This document shows positions 6,203-13,060 of a stretch of 18,507 bases of DNA, one piece after another. Made by a program: the position numbers and the translations under genes. Source of the stretch: an uncultured Neomegalonema sp. GTDB taxonomy: Bacteria; Pseudomonadota; Alphaproteobacteria; Rhodobacterales; Rhodobacteraceae. Where the stretch lies: NCBI GenBank assembly GCA_937958345.1, contig CALGNW010000073.1:1-18507 (forward strand), in the 5' to 3' direction. The notes below the pieces were generated by a model. That model was not told where the DNA came from and searched no databases. It saw only the letters and a list, made by a program, of their open reading frames with translations. Each line of letters opens with the position of its first letter. Position 1 is the first letter of the stretch.

Positions 6203-7558
6203 TTATTCCGGCAGTTCTTCAGGCAGGATCAGGTTCAGGATGATCGCAAGAAACGCCGCAGGCAGCAGGCCGGACGTCAACAGAATCCGCGCCGTCTCGG
6301 GCAGGTACTGAACCGCACTCGGAACCAGTTGCAGGCCGAGGCCCACCGACAGGGACGTCGCAAAAATCATCATGTTGCGGCGGTTCCAATCAACATCCGC
6401 CAGCATCGACACACCCGCCGACGCGACCATACCGAACATCACGATGACACCGCCGCCCAGCACTTCAATCGGGATGGTAGAGATCGCCGCCCCGACTTTG
6501 GGCATCAATCCGCAGACGATCAGGAACAGCGCGCCGATGGTTACGACATGGCGGCTCATCACACCGGTCATCGCGATCAGACCGACGTTCTGGCTGAACG
6601 ATGTATTCGGCAAAGAACCGAAGACACCGGCCACTGCCGTCCCGAGGCCGTCGGCATAGGTCGCGCCGACGATTTCCTCTTCGGTCGCTTCACGTCCGGC
6701 ACCGCCCTTGGTGATACCCGAGACATCGCCGACGGTTTCGACGGCGGAAACGAATGCCATCAGGCAAAAGCCGAGAACCGCAGCAACGCTGAATTCAAAC
6801 CCGAAGTGGAACGGGTTCGGCACACGCCACATCGCGGCACGCTCGATGTTGCCAAAGCTGACCATTCCCAGCATGTACGCAACAGCATAGCCCGCAAGAA
6901 TACCCAGCAGGATTGCCGACACCGAAACCATACCGCGCGCAAAGAATTTCAGCCCGAGAGTGACCGCAATCACGACCAGCGCAACGGACCAGTTTTGCAG
7001 GCTGCCGAATTCGGGCTTGCTCATCGCGGGCACGCCGCCCGCCGCATATTGAATACCGACCTTCACAAGCGCCAGACCGATCATCAGTACGACCAGGCCC
7101 GTTACGAGCGGCGGCAACGCAAAACGGATGCGGCCAATGACCGTGCCCAGAAGCATGTGGAAAATACCGCCGATGATGACGCCGCCGAACAGCGCGGCCA
7201 TGGCATCAACGCCTTTACCCGCGACCAGCGGAATCATAATAGGCAGGAACGCAAAGCTCGTTCCCTGCACGACGGGCAGCTTTGCGCCGATCGGGCCGAT
7301 ACCGATGGTCTGGATCAGCGTCGCGATCCCCGCAAAGAACATCGCCATTTGGATCATATAGATCATTTCGGGAAAATCCGGCGAGTTCGAGCCAAAGCCG
7401 AACCCCGCCGCACCCGCTACGATAATCGCGGGGGTGACGTTCGAAACAAACATTGCCAAAACGTGCTGAATGCCCAAAGGCACAGCCTTGTGTATGGCCG
7501 GAAAATAGTTCGGGTCGCGGAGTTGTTCCGGCGTCCCGATCGAGTCCAACTGTGCCAT
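6203..7558 (-). CDS. NCS2-family nucleobase (urate/xanthine) permease
   Basis: A 451-residue, very hydrophobic protein with about 12-14 membrane segments, as in the nucleobase-ascorbate transporter (NCS2/NAT) family. Diagnostic sites are GIQHVLAMF in the first segment (His32 corresponds to the conserved His of XanQ), SAVETVGDVSG with Glu274 in TM8, and the NAT signature QNVGLIAMTG at 323-332. These define a purine-type inner-membrane symporter. Lying at the 3' end of an allantoinase-allE-allA operon, it most likely imports urate or xanthine, though exact specificity cannot be read from sequence. A good AAGGGAGAA precedes the ATG at 7558, and the gap to allA is 20 bp. An intrinsic terminator follows. 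Confidence 0.92.
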   Translation of the reverse strand: MAQLDSIGTPEQLRDPNYFPAIHKAVPLGIQHVLAMFVSNVTPAIIVAGAAGFGFGSNSPDFPEMIYMIQMAMFFAGIATLIQTIGIGPIGAKLPVVQGTSFAFLPIMIPLVAGKGVDAMAALFGGVIIGGIFHMLLGTVIGRIRFALPPLVTGLVVLMIGLALVKVGIQYAAGGVPAMSKPEFGSLQNWSVALVVIAVTLGLKFFARGMVSVSAILLGILAGYAVAYMLGMVSFGNIERAAMWRVPNPFHFGFEFSVAAVLGFCLMAFVSAVETVGDVSGITKGGAGREATEEEIVGATYADGLGTAVAGVFGSLPNTSFSQNVGLIAMTGVMSRHVVTIGALFLIVCGLMPKVGAAISTIPIEVLGGGVIVMFGMVASAGVSMLADVDWNRRNMMIFATSLSVGLGLQLVPSAVQYLPETARILLTSGLLPAAFLAIILNLILPEELPE

Positions 7559-7578
7559 CTAAATTTCTCCCTTAGATC

Positions 7579-8070
7579 TTATGGCCCCGCACTTATAATG
7601 CGGTGTGCGACTTCAAAACTGTGTTCTTCGAGGTTGTTCTCTTCGCCGATCCGGTCAACGACTGCAAACAATGACTTACGCGCCAAAGGCGTCAGGACGC
7701 CGTGCCATGTGTTGCGGTGATAATTAACCCCCTGTCCGGGTGCGGTGATAAACGCGCGCGGTTCGACGGGAACGCCATTGTTATCGGCGGCGACCACCAC
7801 CAGAAAGGGGTCGGAGGACAGGGGCAAAAAGGCCTGACTTCCCAGCGGATGACGCTCCATCAGATCCAGAGTCAGCGGCAACGCATAAGGCTCGCCCTCG
7901 AAAACGCTGATGCCTGCTTTGCCGTCCGCAAAATCGAGTGATGCCAGATCGTGAAAGCGTCCGCATTTGCCGCGATTGATCATCATTGTCGGCGCACCGG
8001 ACGGCTCGATCACATCGCCGTAAGGTGCGAATGCAGCGGCGGTCAGCGGCTCGATAACAACATCCGTCAC
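7579..8070 (-). CDS. allA: Ureidoglycolate lyase
   Basis: 163 residues, matching the usual AllA length of about 160-170. The start (VIEPLTAAAFAPYGDVIEPSG) and the block GQGVNYHRNTWHGVLTPL (112-129) with its two His residues are typical of the AllA cupin-like fold; ERHPLGSQAFLPL (72-84) is also conserved. It cleaves (S)-ureidoglycolate to glyoxylate and urea, the last step of the ureide pathway, in the cytoplasm. The start codon is GTG at 8070, overlapping the allE stop codon by 4 nt (GTGA), so the two genes are translationally coupled and act on consecutive intermediates. The permease gene follows after 20 bp. Confidence is high. Confidence 0.93.
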   Translation of the reverse strand: MTDVVIEPLTAAAFAPYGDVIEPSGAPTMMINRGKCGRFHDLASLDFADGKAGISVFEGEPYALPLTLDLMERHPLGSQAFLPLSSDPFLVVVAADNNGVPVEPRAFITAPGQGVNYHRNTWHGVLTPLARKSLFAVVDRIGEENNLEEHSFEVAHRIISAGP

Positions 8071-8879
8071 GTCAGAGCCATATGGCGGTTTACGTCTTTA
8101 TACAGCAGATAGCGGAACCGCCCCGGCCCTCCCGCATAGCAGGCTTGCGGGCAAAATGCGCGTAACCACATGAAATCACCGGCCTCGACCTCGACCCAAT
8201 CACGGTTCAGCCGGTAAACGGCCTTACCCTCCAGCACATACAGCCCGTGTTCCATGACATGGGTTTCCGCAAACGGGATCAGTCCGCCCGGCTCGAACGT
8301 CACGATATTGACGTGCATATCGTGGCGCAGGTCATCAGGCTCGACAAAGCGCGTGGTGGCCCAGCGCCCTTTCGTCCCCGGCATCGGATTGGGCGCGACC
8401 GCCTGATCACTGGTAAAGAATGCCTCCGGGTGCTCAATCCCGTCCACGGCCTCATATGCCTTTCGAACCCAGTGAAACCGAACAGGATCATCGCCCCTGT
8501 TCGACACCGTATAGGGCGCACCGGCGGGCAGATAGGCATAGCCGCCCTCGCCCAATTCCCGCGTCGCGCCCTCGTATGCTATTGATAGCGTTCCCTCGAC
8601 CACGAACAAAACCGCCTGCGCCAGAGGGTTCATCTCTGGCCGGTCGCTGCCGCCACCGGGCAGAACTTCCATGATCGTCTGAGAGAATGTTTCGGCAAAT
8701 CCGGTCATCGGGCGGGCCAGCACCCATCCGCGCGTTTTCGTCCAATGCGGAAAATTGCTGGTCACAATATCCCGCATCGTCCCCTTAGGGATCACGGCAT
8801 AGCTTTCGGTAAAGACCGCACGGCCCGTCATTATGTCTGTCTGCGGCGGGTGGCCGCCTTTGGGCGCATAATATGTCAT
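8067..8879 (-). CDS. allE: (S)-ureidoglycine aminohydrolase
   Basis: A 270-residue double-cupin protein, the expected length. The first cupin (about 60-140) contains NPLAQAVLFVVEGTLSI. The second (about 190-262) carries the metal site ETHVMEHG with Glu205, His207 and His211, plus Gln245 in CPQACYAGG. These match the four Mn ligands (Glu, His, His, Gln) of plant ureidoglycine aminohydrolase. The enzyme converts (S)-ureidoglycine to (S)-ureidoglycolate and ammonia, releasing nitrogen stereospecifically. Both ends overlap neighbours by 4 nt: its ATG with the puuE/uraD stop and its stop with the allA start. It may be listed as YlbA-type 'allantoin catabolism protein' or bifunctional allantoicase; the first of those is the older name for the same family. 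Confidence 0.94.
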   Translation of the reverse strand: MTYYAPKGGHPPQTDIMTGRAVFTESYAVIPKGTMRDIVTSNFPHWTKTRGWVLARPMTGFAETFSQTIMEVLPGGGSDRPEMNPLAQAVLFVVEGTLSIAYEGATRELGEGGYAYLPAGAPYTVSNRGDDPVRFHWVRKAYEAVDGIEHPEAFFTSDQAVAPNPMPGTKGRWATTRFVEPDDLRHDMHVNIVTFEPGGLIPFAETHVMEHGLYVLEGKAVYRLNRDWVEVEAGDFMWLRAFCPQACYAGGPGRFRYLLYKDVNRHMALT

Positions 8880-10279
8880 GGCAGGATATCTTTCAGTCTC
8901 AACAGCGCAATGCGCTCGACCTGCTTGCAGGCTGTTGCAAACTCGGTGTCGCGGTCATTCCCGATCCGCGTTTTGAATGCGCTCAGGATTTGATCTTTAT
9001 TCAATCCCTTTACCGCGATGATAAAGGGGAACCCGTGTTTCGCCGTGTACCGCCCGTTCAAATCGGTAAATGTCGCCCGCTCGTCATCGGTCAGGGCGTC
9101 AAGACCCGCGGACGCCTGCTCTCCCGTTGACTCGGCAGTCAACCGTTTGGCCGCTGCCAGCTTGCCCGCCAAATCGGGGTGCGCCGTCAGAACGCCAAGG
9201 CGCTCGTCTTCCGGCGCGACACGAAAGACCCGTGCCAGCGCACTGTGTAACCCGACCGCCGTATCATGTGCCGGTCCCAACTCACCCAGCCATGCGCGCT
9301 CGGCAATCCATGCGGAATGCTCGAAAATTCCGCCATAGCGACCGACAAAATCCCGCTGGTCCATGGTCGAGGGACGCTCATAAACATGCGGAGGATGGTT
9401 CTCATGCCAATGCTCGGCAATCTCGATCCGTTTCGCAAACCAGACGTCACTGTGCGATTGCGCATATTCGATAAATCGGCGCAGCGCCTGCACCCGTCCC
9501 GGCCTGCCGATCAAACGGCAGTGCAGTCCAATCGACATCATCTTTGCCGCCCCCGCCTCTCCCTCGGCATAAAGCGCGTCAAAGCTGTCTTTCAGATAGG
9601 CATAAAACTGATCGCCGGAATTGAACCCCTGCGGCGTCGCAAACCGCATATCATTGGCGTCCAGTGTGTACGGGATCACCAGTTGCGGACCATGCCAGTA
9701 CGGCAAATCATCGGCATAACTGTCGGAGACATAGGCAAACCCGCCCTCTTCCGCGACCAGATCGACCGTGTTCACCGAACAGCGTCCCGTATACCAACCG
9801 CGCGGACGCGCGCCCGTGACCTCGGTATGCAGACGGATTGCTTCGGACAGATCCGCGCGCTCATCCTCTGCGGCGGCATCCTTATATTCGATCCATTTCA
9901 GACCATGCGAGGCGATCTCCCAATCTGCGGATTGCATCGCCGCGACTTGCGCCGGGGATCGCGCCAGCGCGGTCGCAACGCCATAGACGGTAACAGGGAC
10001 ACCCGCTTCGGTGAACAGCCGGTGAAGCCGCCAAAATCCGGCGCGTGCGCCGTATTCATAGATCGACTCCATATTCCAGTGCCGTTGCCCCTCCCACGCC
10101 GCCGCGCCGACAATTTCGGACAGAAACGCCTCCGAAGCGCGGTCACCGTGCAAAACACAATTCTCGCCGCCCTCTTCGTAATTGAGCACGAACTGCACAG
10201 CGATCTTCGCCCCGCCCGGCCACTTCGGATCGGGGGGATTGGGTCCATAGCCCTGCATGTCGCGCGGATAGCGGTTCAT
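8876..10279 (-). CDS. puuE: Bifunctional allantoinase PuuE / OHCU decarboxylase UraD fusion
   Basis: 467 residues in two complete domains. Residues 1 to about 303 are the polysaccharide-deacetylase-like, metal-independent allantoinase PuuE, with MNRYPRDMQGYGPNPPDPKW at the N-terminus, NYEEGGENCVLHGD (33-46), ASHGLKW (123-129), GWYTGRCSVNT (161-171) and IGLHCRLIGRPGR (250-262). Residues about 306-467 are OHCU decarboxylase, with GGIFEHSAWIAERAW (316-330) holding the catalytic His321, the HPDLAGKLA block (367-375) and FTDLNGRYTAKHGFPFIIAVKG (404-425). The UraD half makes (S)-allantoin from OHCU, and the PuuE half opens allantoin to allantoate: consecutive steps on one chain, in reverse order. 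AAGGGGAA lies about 5 nt before the ATG. It is the first gene of a - strand operon, followed by allE with a 4-nt overlap. It diverges from uraH over a 143-bp region. Confidence 0.94.
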   Translation of the reverse strand: MNRYPRDMQGYGPNPPDPKWPGGAKIAVQFVLNYEEGGENCVLHGDRASEAFLSEIVGAAAWEGQRHWNMESIYEYGARAGFWRLHRLFTEAGVPVTVYGVATALARSPAQVAAMQSADWEIASHGLKWIEYKDAAAEDERADLSEAIRLHTEVTGARPRGWYTGRCSVNTVDLVAEEGGFAYVSDSYADDLPYWHGPQLVIPYTLDANDMRFATPQGFNSGDQFYAYLKDSFDALYAEGEAGAAKMMSIGLHCRLIGRPGRVQALRRFIEYAQSHSDVWFAKRIEIAEHWHENHPPHVYERPSTMDQRDFVGRYGGIFEHSAWIAERAWLGELGPAHDTAVGLHSALARVFRVAPEDERLGVLTAHPDLAGKLAAAKRLTAESTGEQASAGLDALTDDERATFTDLNGRYTAKHGFPFIIAVKGLNKDQILSAFKTRIGNDRDTEFATACKQVERIALLRLKDILP

Positions 10280-10422
10280 CGCGGTTCCCCTTGGTTATTT
10301 CCCTCATAGGGGCAAAAATCAGGAATAACTTTCAAGAAAAACGCGAAAGACTTATTCGCCGTCAATACTTTTCTCACGACGGATGCTGAGCAATATGCAA
10401 TCTAAATCAAAGGAGAACGCGC
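10280..10422. promoter_or_regulatory. Divergent promoter region puuE/uraD - uraH
   Basis: 143 bp between divergent start codons, clearly more AT-rich than its surroundings. It carries a long imperfect dyad (listed separately) and should hold the promoters of both the - strand ureide operon and uraH. A second weak dyad, CTCA-N10-TGAG, lies near 10373-10390. Good ribosome-binding sites close both ends: AAGGGGAA for puuE and AAAGGAGAA for uraH. No certain -35/-10 pair could be assigned. Confidence 0.55.
10323..10357. promoter_or_regulatory. Imperfect inverted repeat, candidate operator
   Basis: GAATAA-CTTTC (10323-10333) faces GAAAG-AC-TTATTC (10345-10357). All 11 bases of the left arm have complements in the right arm, broken only by an inserted AC. 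The spacer is the A-rich 11-mer AAGAAAAACGC. It lies centrally in the divergent gap, about 45 bp from the puuE start and 65 bp from the uraH start, a suitable place for a dimeric regulator controlling both directions. The nearby LysR-type protein is one candidate; a regulator outside the window is another. Confidence 0.5.
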
Positions 10423-10779
10423 ATGTCCGGTTACCTGACCACCCACGTCCTCGATACGGCGCGCGGCGTCCCCGCACAGGGCATCACGATCCTGCTCTAT
10501 CGCGTTTCAGGAAACACCCACACCAAGATCGCCGAGGCGGTGACGAATGCCGATGGCCGGACAGACGCACCAATTCTGAACAAGGACGACTTCAAGACCG
10601 GAAATTACGAACTGGTCTTTCAGGCGGGGACATATCTGCGTACGGCAAAGCTCATCAATTCCGGCACGCCCTTTCTCGATGAAATTCCGATCCGCTTCGG
10701 AATGGACGACGCAGCAGCGCATTACCACGTTCCGCTGTTGCTCTCGCCTTTCGGGTATTCGACCTATCGCGGCAGCTGA
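10423..10779 (+). CDS. uraH: 5-hydroxyisourate hydrolase (transthyretin-like)
   Basis: 118 residues, the normal HIU hydrolase length. It begins GYLTTHVLDTARGVPAQGI, with His at residue 8, and ends with the transthyretin-related-protein signature YHVPLLLSPFGYSTYRGS, including the C-terminal Tyr-Arg-Gly-Ser. Family members form tetramers that hydrolyse 5-hydroxyisourate to OHCU. No periplasmic signal peptide is present, so it should act in the cytoplasm, between PuuD and the UraD domain of the fusion protein. AAAGGAGAA stands 6 nt before the ATG. Its 3' end overlaps the end of the convergent LysR gene by 16 bp (10764-10779), leaving no room for a terminator between them. High confidence. Confidence 0.96.
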   Translation: MSGYLTTHVLDTARGVPAQGITILLYRVSGNTHTKIAEAVTNADGRTDAPILNKDDFKTGNYELVFQAGTYLRTAKLINSGTPFLDEIPIRFGMDDAAAHYHVPLLLSPFGYSTYRGS

Positions 10780-11690
10780 GTGCCCGCATTGTCGAGCGCC
10801 GCTTTGCAATGCGCCGTCATAAAGTCAATCAGCAGGCGCACCTTCGGATCCTGCAACCGCTTGTGCTGATACAGGCAGGACAGTTGTATCGCCGTCGGAG
10901 GGTGCGCAACGGCGACCGGTATCAGCGCGCCGCTCGCCAGATGTTCGGACACCTCAAAGACCGGCTTATTGATAATGCCGCTGCCGTTCAGCGCCCAATC
11001 GGTCAGAACGTCGCCGTCATCGGATTCGAACGGCCCGCGCACATCGAATTTTTGCGGACCGTTTTCCGTAGACAGCGTCCATTGAAACTCCAGCGCCCCC
11101 GGAAACCGCAACAAGAGGCAATCGTGCTTGTCCGCGACCAGATCACGACCGGTTTCCGGCATCCCGCGCCTTTCAACATAGGCGGGCGCAGCGCACAGCA
11201 GGCGCGCGCATTCCGCGACGGTCCGCACCCGCAGGCTTGAATCTTCCAATGTGCCCAAAACAAATGCCACATCCAGCCCTTCGGCGGTCACATCAACCTT
11301 CCGATCCGACAGCCGCAGGCGCAGATCAACTTCGGGATACAGCGCCTTAAACGTCGGGATATGCGGCGCGATGACCCGTTTACCAATTCCCAGCGGGGCG
11401 GAGACGAACAATGATCCGCGGGGTTGGTTCGTCAGGTCAGCGACCGCAGACTCGGCGGCCTGAATCGCATCCAGTATCCCCAAAGCACCTGTATAAAACG
11501 CCTTGCCGTGTTCGGTCGGTTGCAGGCTGCGCGTTGTGCGGTTGAACAATCTGACGCCAAGATGCTTCTCAAGCTCGGACACACGGCTGGACGCCACGGC
11601 AGGCGAAACACGCTGGTCACGGGCGGCACTCGACATGCTGCCAAGTTCATAAACGCGCACGAAAACACGAAGGGTATCGACATAGGCCAT
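10764..11690 (-). CDS. LysR-type transcriptional regulator
   Basis: 308 residues from the ATG at 11690. The N-terminal winged-helix domain (about 1-60) begins MAYVDTLRVFVRVYELGSMS and includes SSAARDQRVSPAVASSRVSELEKHLGVRLFNRTTRS, a textbook LysR helix-turn-helix; the effector-binding domain follows (about 90-295). The C-terminal half (SEHLASGALIPVAVAHPP) is of the CrgA/AaeR-like subgroup. The frame is open for 58 more codons upstream, but that part has no homology and would run through the promoter and into puuD, so it was rejected. AGGG lies about 8 nt before the chosen ATG. The gene is divergent from puuD (109 bp) and convergent with uraH (16-bp overlap), so it probably controls puuD, and perhaps the rest of the urate genes, in response to a purine or ureide ligand. 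The ligand is inferred from context only. Confidence 0.9.
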   Translation of the reverse strand: MAYVDTLRVFVRVYELGSMSSAARDQRVSPAVASSRVSELEKHLGVRLFNRTTRSLQPTEHGKAFYTGALGILDAIQAAESAVADLTNQPRGSLFVSAPLGIGKRVIAPHIPTFKALYPEVDLRLRLSDRKVDVTAEGLDVAFVLGTLEDSSLRVRTVAECARLLCAAPAYVERRGMPETGRDLVADKHDCLLLRFPGALEFQWTLSTENGPQKFDVRGPFESDDGDVLTDWALNGSGIINKPVFEVSEHLASGALIPVAVAHPPTAIQLSCLYQHKRLQDPKVRLLIDFMTAHCKAALDNAGTQLPR

Positions 11691-11799
11691 GACATGACCC
11701 TGCCATTCGTTGGAAAATTTTGAAAGTCCTCGTGAATTTATCGGATTTTCGCGCGAGTAAATCCGGTTATGGTCTGCGGACACAAACGGAGGCTGCGCG
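11691..11799. promoter_or_regulatory. Divergent LysR gene - puuD regulatory region
   Basis: 109 AT-rich bases between divergent starts, the classic LysR arrangement. It contains AAAATTTT at 11714-11721 and a perfect dyad at 11742-11765 (listed separately). CGGAGG about 8 nt before the puuD ATG is its ribosome-binding site. Promoter elements could not be assigned with confidence. Confidence 0.5.
11742..11765. promoter_or_regulatory. Inverted repeat CGGATTT-N10-AAATCCG, candidate LysR-type operator
   Basis: CGGATTT (11742-11748) and AAATCCG (11759-11765) are perfect 7-bp complements with a 10-bp spacer, which itself contains TCGCGCGA. The site lies 34 bp upstream of the puuD start and 51 bp upstream of the LysR start, where an autoregulating divergent LysR protein would bind. 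The T...A spacing agrees loosely with the LysR T-N11-A pattern. Confidence 0.45.
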
Positions 11800-13032
11800 A
11801 TGCTCGACACGGCAATACTTGGAGAATGGCTCAGTTTCGGGGTCCGCTGGCTCCATGTCATCACAGCGATTGCGTGGATCGGATCGTCGTTTTATTTCAT
11901 CGCGCTCGACCTCAGTCTAAAAAAAGCGCCCGATTTGCCACCGGGCGCACATGGCGAGGAATGGCAGGTCCACGGCGGCGGCTTTTACCATATCCGCAAG
12001 TTTCTGGTCGCCCCCGAGGCCATGCCCGAACATCTGACCTGGTTCAAATGGGAAAGCTATTCGACATGGCTCAGCGGCTTCGCCCTCATGTGCCTCGTCT
12101 ATTACGGCGGAGCCGAGTTATACCTGATTGACCGCGAGGTCCTCGACATACCGGCATGGGTTGCCATCCTGATTTCGCTGGCATCGCTTGCCTTCGGCTG
12201 GGTCGCGTATGACCTGCTGTGCAAAAGCAAATTCGGCGAGGATAACCGGCGGCTGATGATCCTGCTTTACGTCATCCTCGTCATCATGGCGTGGGGCTAT
12301 ACACAGGTATTCACGGGCCGCGCAGCATTCTTACACCTCGGTGCATTCACCGCGACGATTATGACGGCAAATGTCTTTCTCATCATTATGCCGAACCAGC
12401 GGATTGTGGTGGCCGATTTGAAGGCGGGACGCACGCCGGACTCAAAGTACGGCAAGATCGCCAAGCAACGCTCTACCCACAACAACTACCTGACTTTGCC
12501 GGTCATATTCCTGATGCTGTCGAACCATAATCCGCTCGCCTTCGCGACCGAGTTCAACTGGATCATCGCCAGCCTCGTCTTTCTGATGGGCGTCACCATC
12601 CGCCATTACTTCAACACGATGCATGCGGGCGGCGGACACTTGCGCTGGACATGGGCGGCCACGACCGCACTGTTCTTTGCGATTGTGATGCTGTCTGCAC
12701 TGGGCAGCACTGATCGTCCCGAACCAAACGAAGATGCCGCCATGAGCGCGGCAGAGGCCCGTTTCGCCAGCGCCGACGGCTTTGATCATGTCTATGAAAC
12801 GGTCTTGGGCCGCTGTTCAATGTGCCACGCCAGCGAACCCGCGTGGGACGGGATGATCTGGCCTCCCAAGGGCGTCGTTCTGGAAACCGAACAGCAAATC
12901 GCCGCCCATGCCCGCGAAATCTATCTGCAATCGGGCCTCTCACATGCGATGCCGCCCGCAAACGTGTCGTACATGGAACCCGAGGAACGCGCCGCAATCG
13001 TGGCTTGGTACACCTCGGCGCGCAGCGACTAG
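11800..13032 (+). CDS. puuD: Membrane-bound cytochrome-c urate oxidase (urate hydroxylase PuuD)
   Basis: A 410-residue fusion typical of PuuD. Residues 1 to about 302 form a membrane domain of roughly eight helices with many His/Trp residues (RWLHVITAIAWIGSSFYFI, 16-34; MPNQRIVVADLKAG, 197-210; TIRHYFNTMHAGGGHLRW, 266-283). Residues about 318-410 are a cytochrome c domain with the haem motif CSMCH (339-343) and a likely axial Met384 in SHAMPP. PuuD oxidises urate to 5-hydroxyisourate and passes electrons towards the respiratory chain rather than making hydrogen peroxide as uricase does. The cytochrome domain should face the periplasm. CGGAGG precedes the ATG by 8 nt. It is divergent from the LysR gene and works just before UraH. 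It converges with the flagellar operon, with a 28-bp gap and no clear terminator. Confidence 0.95.
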   Translation: MLDTAILGEWLSFGVRWLHVITAIAWIGSSFYFIALDLSLKKAPDLPPGAHGEEWQVHGGGFYHIRKFLVAPEAMPEHLTWFKWESYSTWLSGFALMCLVYYGGAELYLIDREVLDIPAWVAILISLASLAFGWVAYDLLCKSKFGEDNRRLMILLYVILVIMAWGYTQVFTGRAAFLHLGAFTATIMTANVFLIIMPNQRIVVADLKAGRTPDSKYGKIAKQRSTHNNYLTLPVIFLMLSNHNPLAFATEFNWIIASLVFLMGVTIRHYFNTMHAGGGHLRWTWAATTALFFAIVMLSALGSTDRPEPNEDAAMSAAEARFASADGFDHVYETVLGRCSMCHASEPAWDGMIWPPKGVVLETEQQIAAHAREIYLQSGLSHAMPPANVSYMEPEERAAIVAWYTSARSD

Positions 13033-13060
13033 GCGCGCCAAGGCGGCCCGGCCCAAAAGA

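Noticed and set aside
6329..7720. A 463-codon open frame on the + strand, opposite the NCS2 permease gene.
   Set aside because: Its translation is a His/Arg/Asp/Gln-rich string with no family pattern, typical of the antisense of a GC-rich membrane protein gene; the - strand frame is a full permease with signature motifs.
9266..10309. A 347-codon open frame on the + strand, opposite the PuuE/UraD fusion.
   Set aside because: No recognisable domain, Arg-rich composition, and the opposite strand encodes two complete known domains.
10328..11727. Shared 8-mer TTGAAAGT in both divergent regulatory regions (11720-11727 and, inverted, 10328-10335) as a common operator.
   Set aside because: An 8-base match between two AT-rich gaps of over 100 bp is likely by chance, and the flanking bases do not agree.
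11691..11864. A 58-codon upstream extension of the LysR gene.
   Set aside because: It would span the divergent promoter and overlap puuD; LysR homology begins exactly at the ATG at 11690, which has its own ribosome-binding site.
13033..13060. A terminator between puuD and the FliM-like gene.
   Set aside because: The gap is GC-rich with a GGCGCGCC palindrome, but no stem followed by a T-tract was found on either strand.
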